NCBI GenBank assembly: GCA_027682585.1
Contig: JAQCZH010000001.1
Span: 434,001-498,000, forward strand
Source of the DNA: Lachnospiraceae bacterium AF51-6-b8A
GTDB lineage: Bacteria > Bacillota > Clostridia > Lachnospirales > Lachnospiraceae
Length of the DNA: 64,000 nucleotides
Direction of reading: 5' to 3'
Numbering within the stretch: position 1 is the first letter of the stretch; every line of letters begins with the position of its first letter. This document shows, piece by piece, positions 44,159-52,875 of this stretch. Under the pieces are notes generated by a model. That model saw only the letters and a list, made by a program, of their open reading frames with translations. It did no database searches and was not told the origin of the DNA. The translations under genes were made by a program, and so were the position numbers.

Positions 44159-44704
44159 ATGACCGATCTGGAACTGGTCAAAGCCGCAGAGGCTTATGCC
44201 GAGAAGTGCCACGCAGGACAGACAGACAAATGCGGTGTGCCCTACATAGAGCATCCCCGCACAGTGGCTTCTCTTCTTCGCAATCCCAAGGAGAAATGCG
44301 TCGCCTGGCTGCATGATACCGTGGAGGATTCTTCTGCGACGATCGAGGACATTCGATCCATCTTTGGCGATGAAATTGCGGATGCGGTGGAACTTCTGAC
44401 TCATGACAGAAGCGTGCCTTACCTTGATTATATTAAGCAGCTGGCGGCCAATCCCCTGGCGCGCAGGATCAAGATGGCGGATCTCTTTCACAATATGGAT
44501 GAGAGCCGCTTCGAGGGAAGAGAGATTCCTAAGCGCCTTGTCTGGAAGAGAGCCCATTGTTATTTGCCGGCATTTGATTATCTGGAACAGGTATGCCGAG
44601 AGGAGGGCCAGAGAGGGCATTATTGCGAACAGGACGAGAGGGAAGTAGAAATTCATCTGAACAGACATGGTAAGGAGCGCAGATCTTCCGAAGAAGGGGA
44701 GTAG
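44159..44704 (+). CDS. HD-domain phosphohydrolase (RelA/SpoT hydrolase-like)
   Basis: A 181-aa protein resembling the hydrolase part of (p)ppGpp enzymes: YIEHPRTVASLLRN, the HD pair in CVAWLHDTVEDSSATIEDI, and KMADLFHNMDESRF with a second Asp. No synthetase domain is present. It could be a small alarmone hydrolase or another nucleotide phosphohydrolase. The start at 44159 follows GAGGTG; an upstream start at 44051 lies in the repeat and is rejected. Confidence 0.8.
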   Translation: MTDLELVKAAEAYAEKCHAGQTDKCGVPYIEHPRTVASLLRNPKEKCVAWLHDTVEDSSATIEDIRSIFGDEIADAVELLTHDRSVPYLDYIKQLAANPLARRIKMADLFHNMDESRFEGREIPKRLVWKRAHCYLPAFDYLEQVCREEGQRGHYCEQDEREVEIHLNRHGKERRSSEEGE

Positions 44705-44717
44705 ATAGGGGGAAACA

Positions 44718-46322
44718 ATGAAAATTACATTTATTGGCGCTGCACATGAGGTGACGGGATCCTGCCATTATGTGGAGGTGGGGGATAAGAAATTCCTTGT
44801 GGACTGCGGTATGGAACAGGGGGCGGATATCTACGAGAATCAGGAGATTCCGGTGAATCCGTCGGACTTGGATTATGTATTTGTGACCCATGCCCATATT
44901 GATCACTCCGGTCTCTTGCCTTTGCTCTATGTACATGGCTTTCGAGGAATTATCTATTCCACGGAGGCAACCAGACAGCTCTGCAATATTATGCTTAAGG
45001 ATTCCGCTCATATTCAGGAACAGGAAGCTGAGTGGAAGAATCGCAAGGCCAGGCGAAGCGGGGGACAGCTGGTGGAGCCTATGTACACCAGCCAAGACGC
45101 GGAGAAGACCTTGCAGCTCTTTGAGGGGGTCGGCTATGGACGAAAGATAGCGGTCAGCGATGGGATAGAGGTCAGATTTAATGATGCCGGGCACTTGCTG
45201 GGATCCTCATTCATTGAGATCTGGCTCAGGGAAGAAGAGACAAAGCGAAAGATCGTCTTCTCCGGGGATCTGGGCAACCATGACCGGCCGCTCATTAAGA
45301 ATCCGCAGAGCGTAGCGGAAGCGGACTATGTGCTGATTGAGTCTACATACGGGGACCGTATTCATGATAAGCCGCAGGATTTTGCAATTCCGCTTGCCCA
45401 GGTGATCCTGGACACGTTAAAGAGGGGCGGGAATGTGGTGATTCCGGCTTTCTCTGTGGGAAGAACACAGGAGTTGCTCTATTTTATTCGGAGGATCAAG
45501 GAGGAGAGGATGATTCCTGCTCCTTATGCTGATTTTGAGGTCTATATGGATTCCCCCCTGGCGGTAGAGGCAACCAATGTCTTCAATAAGTCCGTCTCAG
45601 AGTGCTTCGATCAGGAGGCCCTGGAACTGGTGCAGAAGGGAATCAATCCGATTGCCTTCCCGGGACTGCGCATTGCGGTCTCTTCCGAGGAGTCAAAGGC
45701 GATCAATTTTGATGAGCATCCCAAGGTAATTATCTCCGCATCCGGCATGTGTGAGGCCGGACGCATCCGACATCATCTAAAGCACAATCTCTGGAGACCG
45801 GAGTCTTCTGTGATCTTTGTCGGCTATCAGGTTCCGGGAACATTGGGATACCATCTGTTGAACGGAGCGAAACATATCAAACTCTTTGGAGAGGAAGTGG
45901 AGGTCAGGGCCCGGATTTGCGAACTGCCCGGGATTTCCGGGCACGCTGACCGGAATATGCTTCTGGACTGGCTGCGCGGGTTTGAGCAGGCTCCGTCCAG
46001 AGTCTTTGTCGTGCATGGAGAGGATCAGGTGACGGATGCATTTGCAGCCACAATTCGACAGACATGCGGCTATGACGCTTATGCTCCATATTCGGGAGAC
46101 AGCTTTGACTTGATCACAGGAGAGCAGGTGGCTGTCGGAAGTCATGTCAAGAAGGAGAAGGTCAAGGGGAAGGCGCATACAACCTCAGCTGTCTTCGGTC
46201 GTCTTCTGGCGGCGGGAGAGAGGCTGATGTCCGTGATTCGTCGCTCGGAGGGAAGGACCAATAAGGATTTGGGCAAATTTGCTGATCAGATCGATGCTCT
46301 GAGTGATAAGTGGGATAAATAG
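44718..46322 (+). CDS. Metallo-beta-lactamase fold RNA-processing-type hydrolase (beta-CASP)
   Basis: A 534-aa protein. Zinc motif FVTHAHIDHSGLLPLLY, later ligands in FNDAGHLLGSSFIE and FSGDLGNHDRPL, and the beta-CASP part with MCEAGRIRHHL and GISGHADRNMLLDWL. These are hallmarks of the CPSF/YSH1-like exonuclease group in bacteria. The C-terminal ~70 residues are a charged extension. The gene is 13 bp after the HD gene, suggesting co-transcription. Confidence 0.9.
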   Translation: MKITFIGAAHEVTGSCHYVEVGDKKFLVDCGMEQGADIYENQEIPVNPSDLDYVFVTHAHIDHSGLLPLLYVHGFRGIIYSTEATRQLCNIMLKDSAHIQEQEAEWKNRKARRSGGQLVEPMYTSQDAEKTLQLFEGVGYGRKIAVSDGIEVRFNDAGHLLGSSFIEIWLREEETKRKIVFSGDLGNHDRPLIKNPQSVAEADYVLIESTYGDRIHDKPQDFAIPLAQVILDTLKRGGNVVIPAFSVGRTQELLYFIRRIKEERMIPAPYADFEVYMDSPLAVEATNVFNKSVSECFDQEALELVQKGINPIAFPGLRIAVSSEESKAINFDEHPKVIISASGMCEAGRIRHHLKHNLWRPESSVIFVGYQVPGTLGYHLLNGAKHIKLFGEEVEVRARICELPGISGHADRNMLLDWLRGFEQAPSRVFVVHGEDQVTDAFAATIRQTCGYDAYAPYSGDSFDLITGEQVAVGSHVKKEKVKGKAHTTSAVFGRLLAAGERLMSVIRRSEGRTNKDLGKFADQIDALSDKWDK

Positions 46323-46349
46323 TGGCTCTTGTGTTATGATATCTTCTGC

Positions 46350-46387
46350 CGTGTGTTCGAAACCATCCACACGTAAAACAAAACTAA
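46350..46387 (+). promoter_or_regulatory. preQ1-I-type riboswitch upstream of queT
   Basis: CGTGTG (46350-46355) pairs with CACACG (46368-46373) around a 12-nt loop starting TTCGAAACC, followed by the A-rich tail TAAAACAAAACTAA that runs into the ribosome site AAGGAG. Short stem, C-bearing loop and AAAACTAA tail are the preQ1-I pseudoknot layout. The aptamer end overlaps the ribosome site, so ligand binding should block translation. Confidence 0.72.
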
Positions 46388-46398
46388 GGAGATTACAA

Positions 46399-46917
46399 AT
46401 GAACAAGAAGAAACTCAGTACGTTGTTTATTGTCCAGGCAGCTATGATTGCGGCGATTTATGTGGTTTTGACCGTATTTATCTCAGCCTTCGGACTGGCC
46501 AGCGGTGCGATTCAGGTTCGCATTTCAGAGGCCCTGTGTATCCTGCCTGTTTTTACACCGGCAGCGGTTCCGGGGCTTTTTGTCGGATGCCTGATCGCTA
46601 ATATTGTTGTTCCCGGAGCGGGCCTTGCGGATATTGTCTTCGGGAGTCTGGCAACTCTGATCGCGGCGGTATTTACTTATCTGCTGCGAAAGAGGGGCTT
46701 TCTGGCAACTCTGCCCCCGGTGATCGTCAACGCCATCATCATTCCCCTTGTTCTGAAGTACGCAGGCGGAGTGGGAGACGCCTTCTGGTTTCTGGTTCTG
46801 ACTGTCGGAGCAGGTGAACTGATCTCTGTCTGTATTCTTGGCTGGCTTCTGAAGCTGCTTCTCTGGAAGTATCGCAATGTCATTTTTCGAACGGGGATCC
46901 TCGCTGGGAACGAGTGA
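46399..46917 (+). CDS. queT: Queuosine precursor transporter QueT
   Basis: A 172-aa membrane protein with five or six helices and the signature VRISEALCILPVFTPAAVPG plus ANIVVPGAGLADIVFGSLAT. It is the substrate-binding subunit of an ECF-type transporter for preQ1 or related bases. The riboswitch directly upstream supports the call. ATG 46399 is 7 bp after AAGGAG; the longer frame to 46303 overlaps the preceding gene. Confidence 0.92.
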   Translation: MNKKKLSTLFIVQAAMIAAIYVVLTVFISAFGLASGAIQVRISEALCILPVFTPAAVPGLFVGCLIANIVVPGAGLADIVFGSLATLIAAVFTYLLRKRGFLATLPPVIVNAIIIPLVLKYAGGVGDAFWFLVLTVGAGELISVCILGWLLKLLLWKYRNVIFRTGILAGNE

Positions 46918-46989
46918 GAAAATGAATCGAATATGACGATTCCTGCAGACAATCGTGCAGGGGCCGTGGGTGAATCAGATGGTTTTTGG

Positions 46990-47017
46990 GGCCGCGAGTC
47001 TTTTCGCGGCTCTTTTT
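46990..47017 (+). terminator. Terminator after queT
   Basis: GCCGCGA (46991-46997) pairs with TCGCGGC (47004-47010), followed by TCTTTTT. The rest of the 46918-47365 gap holds the argS promoter and one doubtful small frame (47029-47171) without a ribosome site. Confidence 0.75.
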
Positions 47018-47244
47018 CTATGTCAGTATGTGTTTGGAAGCAGTTGCGCATTGGCTTCGCAACAATGAAATCATTGTTGCGGTCGAGCAGGGGGAAGAAG
47101 GCGGAAGAGACGGTATGATTGTGGTGCGGCTGGCAGGTTGGCATGTGCACATGAGGATTGTCACAGCATAGGGGGCTTCAGGTTTTCGCAGGCGGAAATA
47201 CGATTTTTGCGGGAGAGAATGTAAACTTTCACAGAGGGAGAACT

Positions 47245-47273
47245 GTGACAAAAGCGGCAGGATATGCTAAAAT
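47245..47273 (+). promoter_or_regulatory. Probable argS promoter
   Basis: GTGACA (47245-47250), a 17-bp spacer, then TAAAAT (47268-47273) with an upstream TGC that makes an extended -10. It lies ~90 bp before the argS start. Confidence 0.5.
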
Positions 47274-47365
47274 TTAACAGATTTTGTGGGCCTGCGGGTA
47301 TTTGCTGTGTGATGGACAAAAGCCAGATGACAGGGCCCTTTAACCAGTGGATGTGAGGAATATCT

Positions 47366-49132
47366 ATGCAAGAGATTCTTGAACGGATCAGCGTCCAGGT
47401 CGCGGACGCTTTCGAGGCAGCCGGTTATGACCGCAAGCTGGGCCGCGTAACCGTATCCAATCGGCCGGATCTGTGCGAATACCAGTGCAACGGTGCTATG
47501 GCGGGAGCCAAGACCTATCATAAGGCTCCCTTTATGATTGCGGATGAAGTGGCGGACAGGCTGTCCGGCAATGCGATGTTCGCGTCCGTAGAGTCCGTTA
47601 AGCCAGGCTTTCTTAATATCAGAATTTCCGGGGACTTTCTGGCGGACTATGCCAATCAGATGGCAGAGGATCGGGAACGCCTGGGCCTTGAGAAGGAGGC
47701 GTATCCCAGAAGCATCATTGTGGATTACGGCGGTCCGAATGTGGCCAAGCCTCTGCATGTAGGGCATCTGCGCAGCGCCATTATCGGTGAGGCAGTCAAG
47801 CGGATCACTCGCTTTGCCGGAAATGAGGTCCTGGGAGACATCCACCTGGGAGACTGGGGACTTCAGATGGGACTGATTATCACAGAGCTGCATGAGCGCA
47901 GGCCGGATCTGGTCTATTTTGATGCGGATTATCAGGGGGCTTATCCCGAGGAGGCACCTTTTACCATCTCTGAGCTGGAGGAGATCTACCCCTGCGCTTC
48001 CGGCAAGTCCAAGGAGGATGAGGCCTACCATGCCGCTGCCATGCAGGCGACCAACGAACTGCAGCAGGGCAGAAGAGGCTACCGGGCTCTTTTGGATCAT
48101 ATTCTCCGTGTCTCTGTGACCGATTTAAAGAGAAATTATGAGAATCTGCAGGTTTGCTTTGATCTCTGGAAGGGGGAGTCCGATGCCCAGCTTTACATCC
48201 CGGCCATGGTCGAGAAGATGAAGCAGGACGGCTTCGCATATTTCTCTGAGGGGGCTCTGGTCGTCGATGTGGCAGAGAAGTCGGATACGAAGGAGATGCC
48301 TCCCTGTATGATTCTGAAGTCAGATGGTTCCTCCCTCTACAATACAACGGATCTGGCTACTCTAGTCATGCGGGAAGAACTCTATCAGCCTCAGGAAATT
48401 ATCTATGTGGTTGACAAGCGCCAGGAACTCCATTTCACGCAGTGCTTTCGCACAGCCAGAAAGACAGGGATTGTACCAGAGGACACCAGACTGATCTTCC
48501 TGGGCTTCGGCACCATGAACGGCAGGGATGGCAAGCCCTTCAAGACCAGAGACGGCGGGGTTATGCGTCTGGAGAATCTCCTGGCCGATGTCAATGCGAA
48601 AATGCTGGAGAAGATTTTGGCGGGCGGCCATATGGAAGAGGAGGAAGCCCGTAAGACAGCCGGGGTCGTTGGCCTGGCCGCACTCAAGTACGGAGATCTG
48701 TCAAATCAGGCATCCAAGGACTATGTGTTTGATCTGGATCGTTTTACTTCCGCGGAGGGAAACACCGGTCCTTACATCCTCTATACAATTGTCCGAATCA
48801 AGTCGATTTTGAAGCGCTATGAGGAAGAAAATTCCCTGGATGGTCTTCAAATGCTGTCCCCGGCATCTTCCAGCGAGAAGGAACTGATGCAGCTGGCAGC
48901 CCGCTTTGGAGATAACTTCAGGATTGCCTATGAGGAGTTGGCGCCTCATAAGCTGTGTGCGTATATTTACGATTTGTCCAATGCTTTTAATCGTTTCTAT
49001 CATGAGACAAAGATCCTGACTGAGGAGAATAAGGCGCAGAAGTCTTCCTGGATTGCTCTGCTTGCTCTCACCAGGAGAATTCTGGAGAAATGTATTGATC
49101 TGCTTGGATTTGAAGCGCCGGAGCGCATGTGA
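47366..49132 (+). CDS. argS: Arginyl-tRNA synthetase
   Basis: A 588-aa class I synthetase. HIGH-type motif in GGPNVAKPLHVGHLRSAIIG; FGTMNGRDGKPFKTRDGGV stands at the KMSKS-equivalent position, as expected for many ArgRS; DALBR-type anticodon domain at the C-terminus (FNRFYHETKIL). It charges tRNA-Arg. The start has a modest GAGG ribosome site. Confidence 0.96.
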   Translation: MQEILERISVQVADAFEAAGYDRKLGRVTVSNRPDLCEYQCNGAMAGAKTYHKAPFMIADEVADRLSGNAMFASVESVKPGFLNIRISGDFLADYANQMAEDRERLGLEKEAYPRSIIVDYGGPNVAKPLHVGHLRSAIIGEAVKRITRFAGNEVLGDIHLGDWGLQMGLIITELHERRPDLVYFDADYQGAYPEEAPFTISELEEIYPCASGKSKEDEAYHAAAMQATNELQQGRRGYRALLDHILRVSVTDLKRNYENLQVCFDLWKGESDAQLYIPAMVEKMKQDGFAYFSEGALVVDVAEKSDTKEMPPCMILKSDGSSLYNTTDLATLVMREELYQPQEIIYVVDKRQELHFTQCFRTARKTGIVPEDTRLIFLGFGTMNGRDGKPFKTRDGGVMRLENLLADVNAKMLEKILAGGHMEEEEARKTAGVVGLAALKYGDLSNQASKDYVFDLDRFTSAEGNTGPYILYTIVRIKSILKRYEEENSLDGLQMLSPASSSEKELMQLAARFGDNFRIAYEELAPHKLCAYIYDLSNAFNRFYHETKILTEENKAQKSSWIALLALTRRILEKCIDLLGFEAPERM

Positions 49133-49241
49133 TTGGTCTTGGGATCGGTCAAGAGAAATGAAGAGGCCATTGGCGGAGCCAAAGGATGCCCCTGACAGGG
49201 TCGGAGGACACTTGACAGAGATGATAGGATAGAAACAGAGA

Positions 49242-49268
49242 TTAGCCACCAGAGATTCTGGTGGCTAA
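49242..49268. terminator. Perfect 12-bp hairpin between argS and the CobW gene
   Basis: TTAGCCACCAGA and TCTGGTGGCTAA flank a 3-nt loop (GAT). There is no T tract, only CTTGATAG, so it may act as a weak terminator or as an RNA-stability element. Confidence 0.5.
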
Positions 49269-49376
49269 CTTGATAGAGCACAATTTATTTCCCGAACCCA
49301 TTCAGGACGGTGCGGCTCACTGTACCGTCAGCCATAGAATGGGGACAAGGGCATTTTCAATGAGAAAGGAAGAAAG

Positions 49377-50567
49377 ATGGCTAAGACAAAGATTGATATC
49401 ATTTCCGGCTTTCTGGGGGCAGGCAAGACTACTTTCATGAAGAAGATGATCGGCGATGCCTTAAAGGATGAGAAGGTCGTGATTGTCGAGAACGAGTTCG
49501 GAGAAATCGGCATTGACTCCGGCTTCCTCAAGGAGACTGGCATCACTGTATCCGAGATCAACGGCGGCTGTGTCTGCTGTACTCTGGTAGGCGACTTTAC
49601 GGCAAACCTGAAAGAGGTCATTGAGACCTATCATCCCGATCGTATTCTGGTTGAACCCTCTGGTGTAGCTAAGCTGTCAGACGTCATGGTATCGGTTATG
49701 GATGTGGCAAGAACAATGGATTGTCAGATGGGAGCTCTTGTCACTGTAATCAATGCTCTTAAGGCGGCCAAACAGCTCAAGGCTTTCGGGGAATTCTTTA
49801 TTGATCAGATTGAGCACGCGACGACCCTTGTGCTCTCACGCACCCAGAAGGCCAGCCCTGAACAGGTGGAATTCTGTACCAGCCAGATCAAAGAACACAA
49901 TCCAGGAGCGACTGTAATCACAACCCCCTGGGATCAACTGTCCGGCAAGGCGCTTCTGTCTGCAATTGAGGGCAGGGATTCTCTGGAGGTACAGGCTCTG
50001 GCTTCCCTGCACCACGAGCAGGAGGAGGCCGAGCACCGTCACCATGATCACGAGCATGAGGAGGGACACAGCTGTCACCATGATCATGAGCATGAGGAGG
50101 GTCACTGCTGTCACCATGACCATGAGCATGAAGGGGATCACTGCAGTCATCACGATCACGGGGAAGACCATAGCTGCCATCACGATCATGAGCACAAAGA
50201 GGGTCATTGCTGTCACCACGGGCATGACCACGATCATGAGGGCGGTCACTGCTGTCATCATGGTCATGAGCACGGTCATCATCATGCGGATGATGTATTT
50301 ACAACCTGGGGCAGGGAGACACCGCATGTTTTTGCCAGAGAGACGATAGAGCATGCCATGAAGGCATTCTCGGAGACAGAGGATTACGGCTATATTGTTC
50401 GGTCCAAGGGAATTGTTCCCTGCGAAGACAAGACCTGGCTCTATTTCGATCTGGTCGATGGGGAGTATGAGATTCGCAGCGGTGAGCCTGATTATACCGG
50501 TCGCCTGGTTGTCATTGGTACGGATGTCAGAGAAGAGGAACTGGATAAGCTTTTTGGTCTTGCGTAG
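49377..50567 (+). CDS. CobW/COG0523-family GTPase with a long His-rich metal-binding tract
   Basis: A 396-aa putative metallochaperone. Walker A is ISGFLGAGKTTFMKKM, the CxCC metal site is INGGCVCCTLVGDF, and ILVEPSGVAKLSD follows. Residues ~217-305 are tandem His/Asp/Glu/Cys units such as HHDHEHEEGHSC and HHDHEHEEGHCC, likely buffering Zn, Ni or Co. The C-terminal CobW domain follows (ETIEHAMKAFSETEDYGYIV). It is followed 84 bp later by a second GTPase of the same family. Confidence 0.9.
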   Translation: MAKTKIDIISGFLGAGKTTFMKKMIGDALKDEKVVIVENEFGEIGIDSGFLKETGITVSEINGGCVCCTLVGDFTANLKEVIETYHPDRILVEPSGVAKLSDVMVSVMDVARTMDCQMGALVTVINALKAAKQLKAFGEFFIDQIEHATTLVLSRTQKASPEQVEFCTSQIKEHNPGATVITTPWDQLSGKALLSAIEGRDSLEVQALASLHHEQEEAEHRHHDHEHEEGHSCHHDHEHEEGHCCHHDHEHEGDHCSHHDHGEDHSCHHDHEHKEGHCCHHGHDHDHEGGHCCHHGHEHGHHHADDVFTTWGRETPHVFARETIEHAMKAFSETEDYGYIVRSKGIVPCEDKTWLYFDLVDGEYEIRSGEPDYTGRLVVIGTDVREEELDKLFGLA

Positions 50568-50651
50568 GGTGACGGTTTCGGCAATCAAGAAATGGAAAGC
50601 ATCCGGATCTAAGCGGCCGGAAAGGTGTGTGTAAAGAGAGGAGCGTCTGCC

Positions 50652-51611
50652 ATGGCGACAGAAATTCCGGTTTATTTCTTCAGTGGATTCATGGATTCCG
50701 GCAAGACCAGTCTGATACGTCAGACTCTTTTCGAGAATCATTTTACAGAGAAGGACAGCCGCCTTCTTCTCATTGCCTGTGAAGATGGGGATGAGGAGTA
50801 TGATGAGGCAAAGCTGGCGTCAATTGGCGGGGAGTTGGTCTGGATTGAGAAGGAAGAAAATTTCACCTATGAGAAGTTGGTGGAGTTCAATGCCCAGTAC
50901 CGGCCTGATCTGGTTTTCATCGAGTTCAACGGGACCTGGGAGACCGGTCCTGTCTATGAGATGCAGCTGCCTGCGGGCTGGATCATTGTTCAGTCTCTTG
51001 CAACGGTGGATGCGACGACTTTTGAGATGTACCAGCTGAATATGCGAGCTATGATTATGGAGCAGCTTTTTAACGCAGATGTCGTGATCTTCAACCGATG
51101 CGGTGATAAGACGCCCAAGACCAAATTCCGGGCAGCTGTCAAGGCGGTGAACCGCAAGGCCCAGCTGGTCTATGAGCGGGCAGACGGCAGTGTGGATGAC
51201 GGGCAGGAGGCTCTTCCCTTTGACTTAAACGCCGATCTGCTGGAAATCACCGATGCCGACTATGCGCTCTGGTTCATGGACTGCATGGATCATCCCGACA
51301 AGTATGACGGGAAGAAGGTGCATTTTACGGCCCTGGTCTATAATCCCAAGGAGGGAGAGGGAAAGAATCGGCGTAATGTCTTCGTGCCAGGGCGATTCGC
51401 GATGACCTGCTGTGTGGAGGATGTTCAGTTCCTGGGTATGAAGGCTAAATATGACAGGGCCTATGAGGTAGAACACAAGTCCTGGATCGATCTGACAGCG
51501 GATATCCGATATGAGTTTGCCAAGGAGTATTCCGGCAAGGGCCCGGTTCTCTATCCTGTCTCAATTAAATCGGCAGACAGGCCTGAGGACGAGCTGGTTT
51601 ACTTTTCTTAA
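50652..51611 (+). CDS. CobW-like GTPase fused to a TIGR03943/DUF1980-like domain
   Basis: A 319-aa protein. N-terminal GTPase part: VYFFSGFMDSGKTSLIRQ and PDLVFIEFNGTWETG. The CxCC metal motif is missing. NRCGDKTPK stands at the base-recognition site. Residues ~215-315 (GKKVHFTALVYNP, FVPGRFAMTCCVEDVQFLGM, WIDLTADI) resemble the soluble subunit of the TIGR03943/YcgQ family. The fusion suggests a joint role in metal handling with its neighbour (inference). ATG 50652 follows AGAGGAG. Confidence 0.75.
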   Translation: MATEIPVYFFSGFMDSGKTSLIRQTLFENHFTEKDSRLLLIACEDGDEEYDEAKLASIGGELVWIEKEENFTYEKLVEFNAQYRPDLVFIEFNGTWETGPVYEMQLPAGWIIVQSLATVDATTFEMYQLNMRAMIMEQLFNADVVIFNRCGDKTPKTKFRAAVKAVNRKAQLVYERADGSVDDGQEALPFDLNADLLEITDADYALWFMDCMDHPDKYDGKKVHFTALVYNPKEGEGKNRRNVFVPGRFAMTCCVEDVQFLGMKAKYDRAYEVEHKSWIDLTADIRYEFAKEYSGKGPVLYPVSIKSADRPEDELVYFS

Positions 51612-51687
51612 TTCGGATCTTATGATTGCCCCGGGCAGGAAGCTCATTCGATGGGAAATCAGGAAGAATAAAAGGTACAGCCAATTC

Positions 51688-51725
51688 AAAGGTTTGAAGA
51701 GTAAATTCTTCAAGCCTTTTTCTTT
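51688..51725 (+). terminator. Terminator after the CobW-like pair
   Basis: GGTTTGAAGAG and TTCTTCAAGCC form a stem with one G-U wobble, followed by TTTTTCTTTT. This should end the two-GTPase transcript. Confidence 0.75.
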
Positions 51726-51740
51726 TGAAAATTTGCCCAT

Positions 51741-51934
51741 CTGTTTATCGAGATTCCAGACAGTAAAGTGCATTTCGACCCGGATGATAATCAGATTACG
51801 CTCTTTGCACCTTTAGTGGAGCGTTTGACAAAGATCATGACGCAGCTTATGAGAAGAAAGCGCAAGAGTTTTACTCTTATGAAGAGCTTGTTAAACGCTG
51901 TGGAACACGACTGTGCACCTCAGTCGGAAAATAA
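51741..51934 (+). pseudogene. Decayed coding remnant, unknown family
   Basis: No intact frame spans this stretch, but two frames read as ordinary protein. The first gives LFIEIPDSKVHFDPDDNQIT then LFAPL. A shifted one gives GAFDKDHDAAYEKKAQEFYS and then YEELVKRCGTRLCTSVGK before a TAA at 51932. The switch near 51815 indicates an indel. Start and family are unknown. Local AT content is higher than in the neighbours, as for the following nitroreductase. Confidence 0.45.
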
Positions 51935-51958
51935 ATGAAAGATGAGGAGGTTTAGATA

Positions 51959-52695
51959 ATGAATCATGCAATAGAAAAACGAATCTCACGCGCAGCTTTA
52001 CAAGTGAGTCTGTCAGTGTGGAGAATGAAAAAGAAATTCGAAAATGGATTGCTGAGATAAATGAAGTGTCCGGTTTGGATATTGAGTATGTTGCAGATGG
52101 AAGAGAGGCGTTTAGTAATATCAGAAAAAGCTATGGTATGTTTTCAAACGTAAGATCTATGCTGCTAATGAAAGGCTCATCGGCGGATGAAAATTTGAAG
52201 GTAAAGGTCGGTTACTATGGTGAAGAGCTTGTCCTTAAAATGACAGAACTCGGACTGGGAACCTGCTGGGTCGGAGGCGCTTATGATAATAGAGTTTTTT
52301 CCTTGCCAGAAGACGAAACTCTTGTGCTTGTTATCGTTTTTGGGAATATTGAAGCGTCCATCAAAGATAAAGTAATACGTTCCCTTGCAAGAAGTAAGAG
52401 TCGAAAAGATATCTCTGGACGCATTGATTCGGATACAGCGAAGATTCCTGAGTTTGTTATAAAAGGAATGGAGGCCGTGAAATCAGCACCAAGTGCGAAG
52501 AATCGTCAAAACCCAACGCTTCACTTCAGAAATGGTACGATTACAATGACTGTCGATCTTGGAGCAAGGTTTGATCTTATAGATCTTGGAATCGCAATGA
52601 GGCATTTTGAGATCGGAGCAGAAAAAGGCAGCTTCGAGTTGAAAAACGGAGGGGAATGGAGGAACAATCCTTGTCGGGTTATTGCAGAAATTTAA
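51959..52695 (+). pseudogene. Nitroreductase-family protein broken by a 1-bp deletion near its start
   Basis: An excellent ribosome site (GAGGAGG) precedes ATG 51959, which reads MNHAIEKRISR and then goes out of frame. Removing one missing base near 51990 restores RSFTSESVSVENEKE, continuing into the 225-aa frame from 52018. That frame holds KVGYYGEELVLKMTELGLGT and CWVGGAYDNR, typical of TM1586-like nitroreductases. IEKRISRRSF would be the classical FMN-binding start. It is either a pseudogene or a sequencing error; a short protein from GTG 52018 is possible but would lack flavin ligands. Confidence 0.7.
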
Positions 52696-52875
52696 CAGAA
52701 GCCTTTGTCCTCTCCTTTTATGACACTTTTCATATTGTCCTCGAAAAAGTAAGCAAAGTCAGCCGCAATCCGTAGATAATGAGGGGCTGAAATGGTATCC
52801 TTATGGCTGACGGCAGCACGCCGTTGTTGGCACAGGTATCCCCATTTCACCCGGGGATCATTTGGGAGGAAAACT

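Noticed and set aside
47029..47171. Possible 47-aa ORF after the queT terminator
   Set aside because: The frame is open and reads plausibly, but has no ribosome site, starts just after a terminator and matches nothing known.
49242..49268. Perfect inverted repeat considered as an insertion-sequence end
   Set aside because: No transposase or second copy nearby; better read as a terminator-like hairpin.
49990..50290. Short repeats considered as a CRISPR array
   Set aside because: They are in-frame codons for the His-rich tract of a CobW protein, with no spacers.
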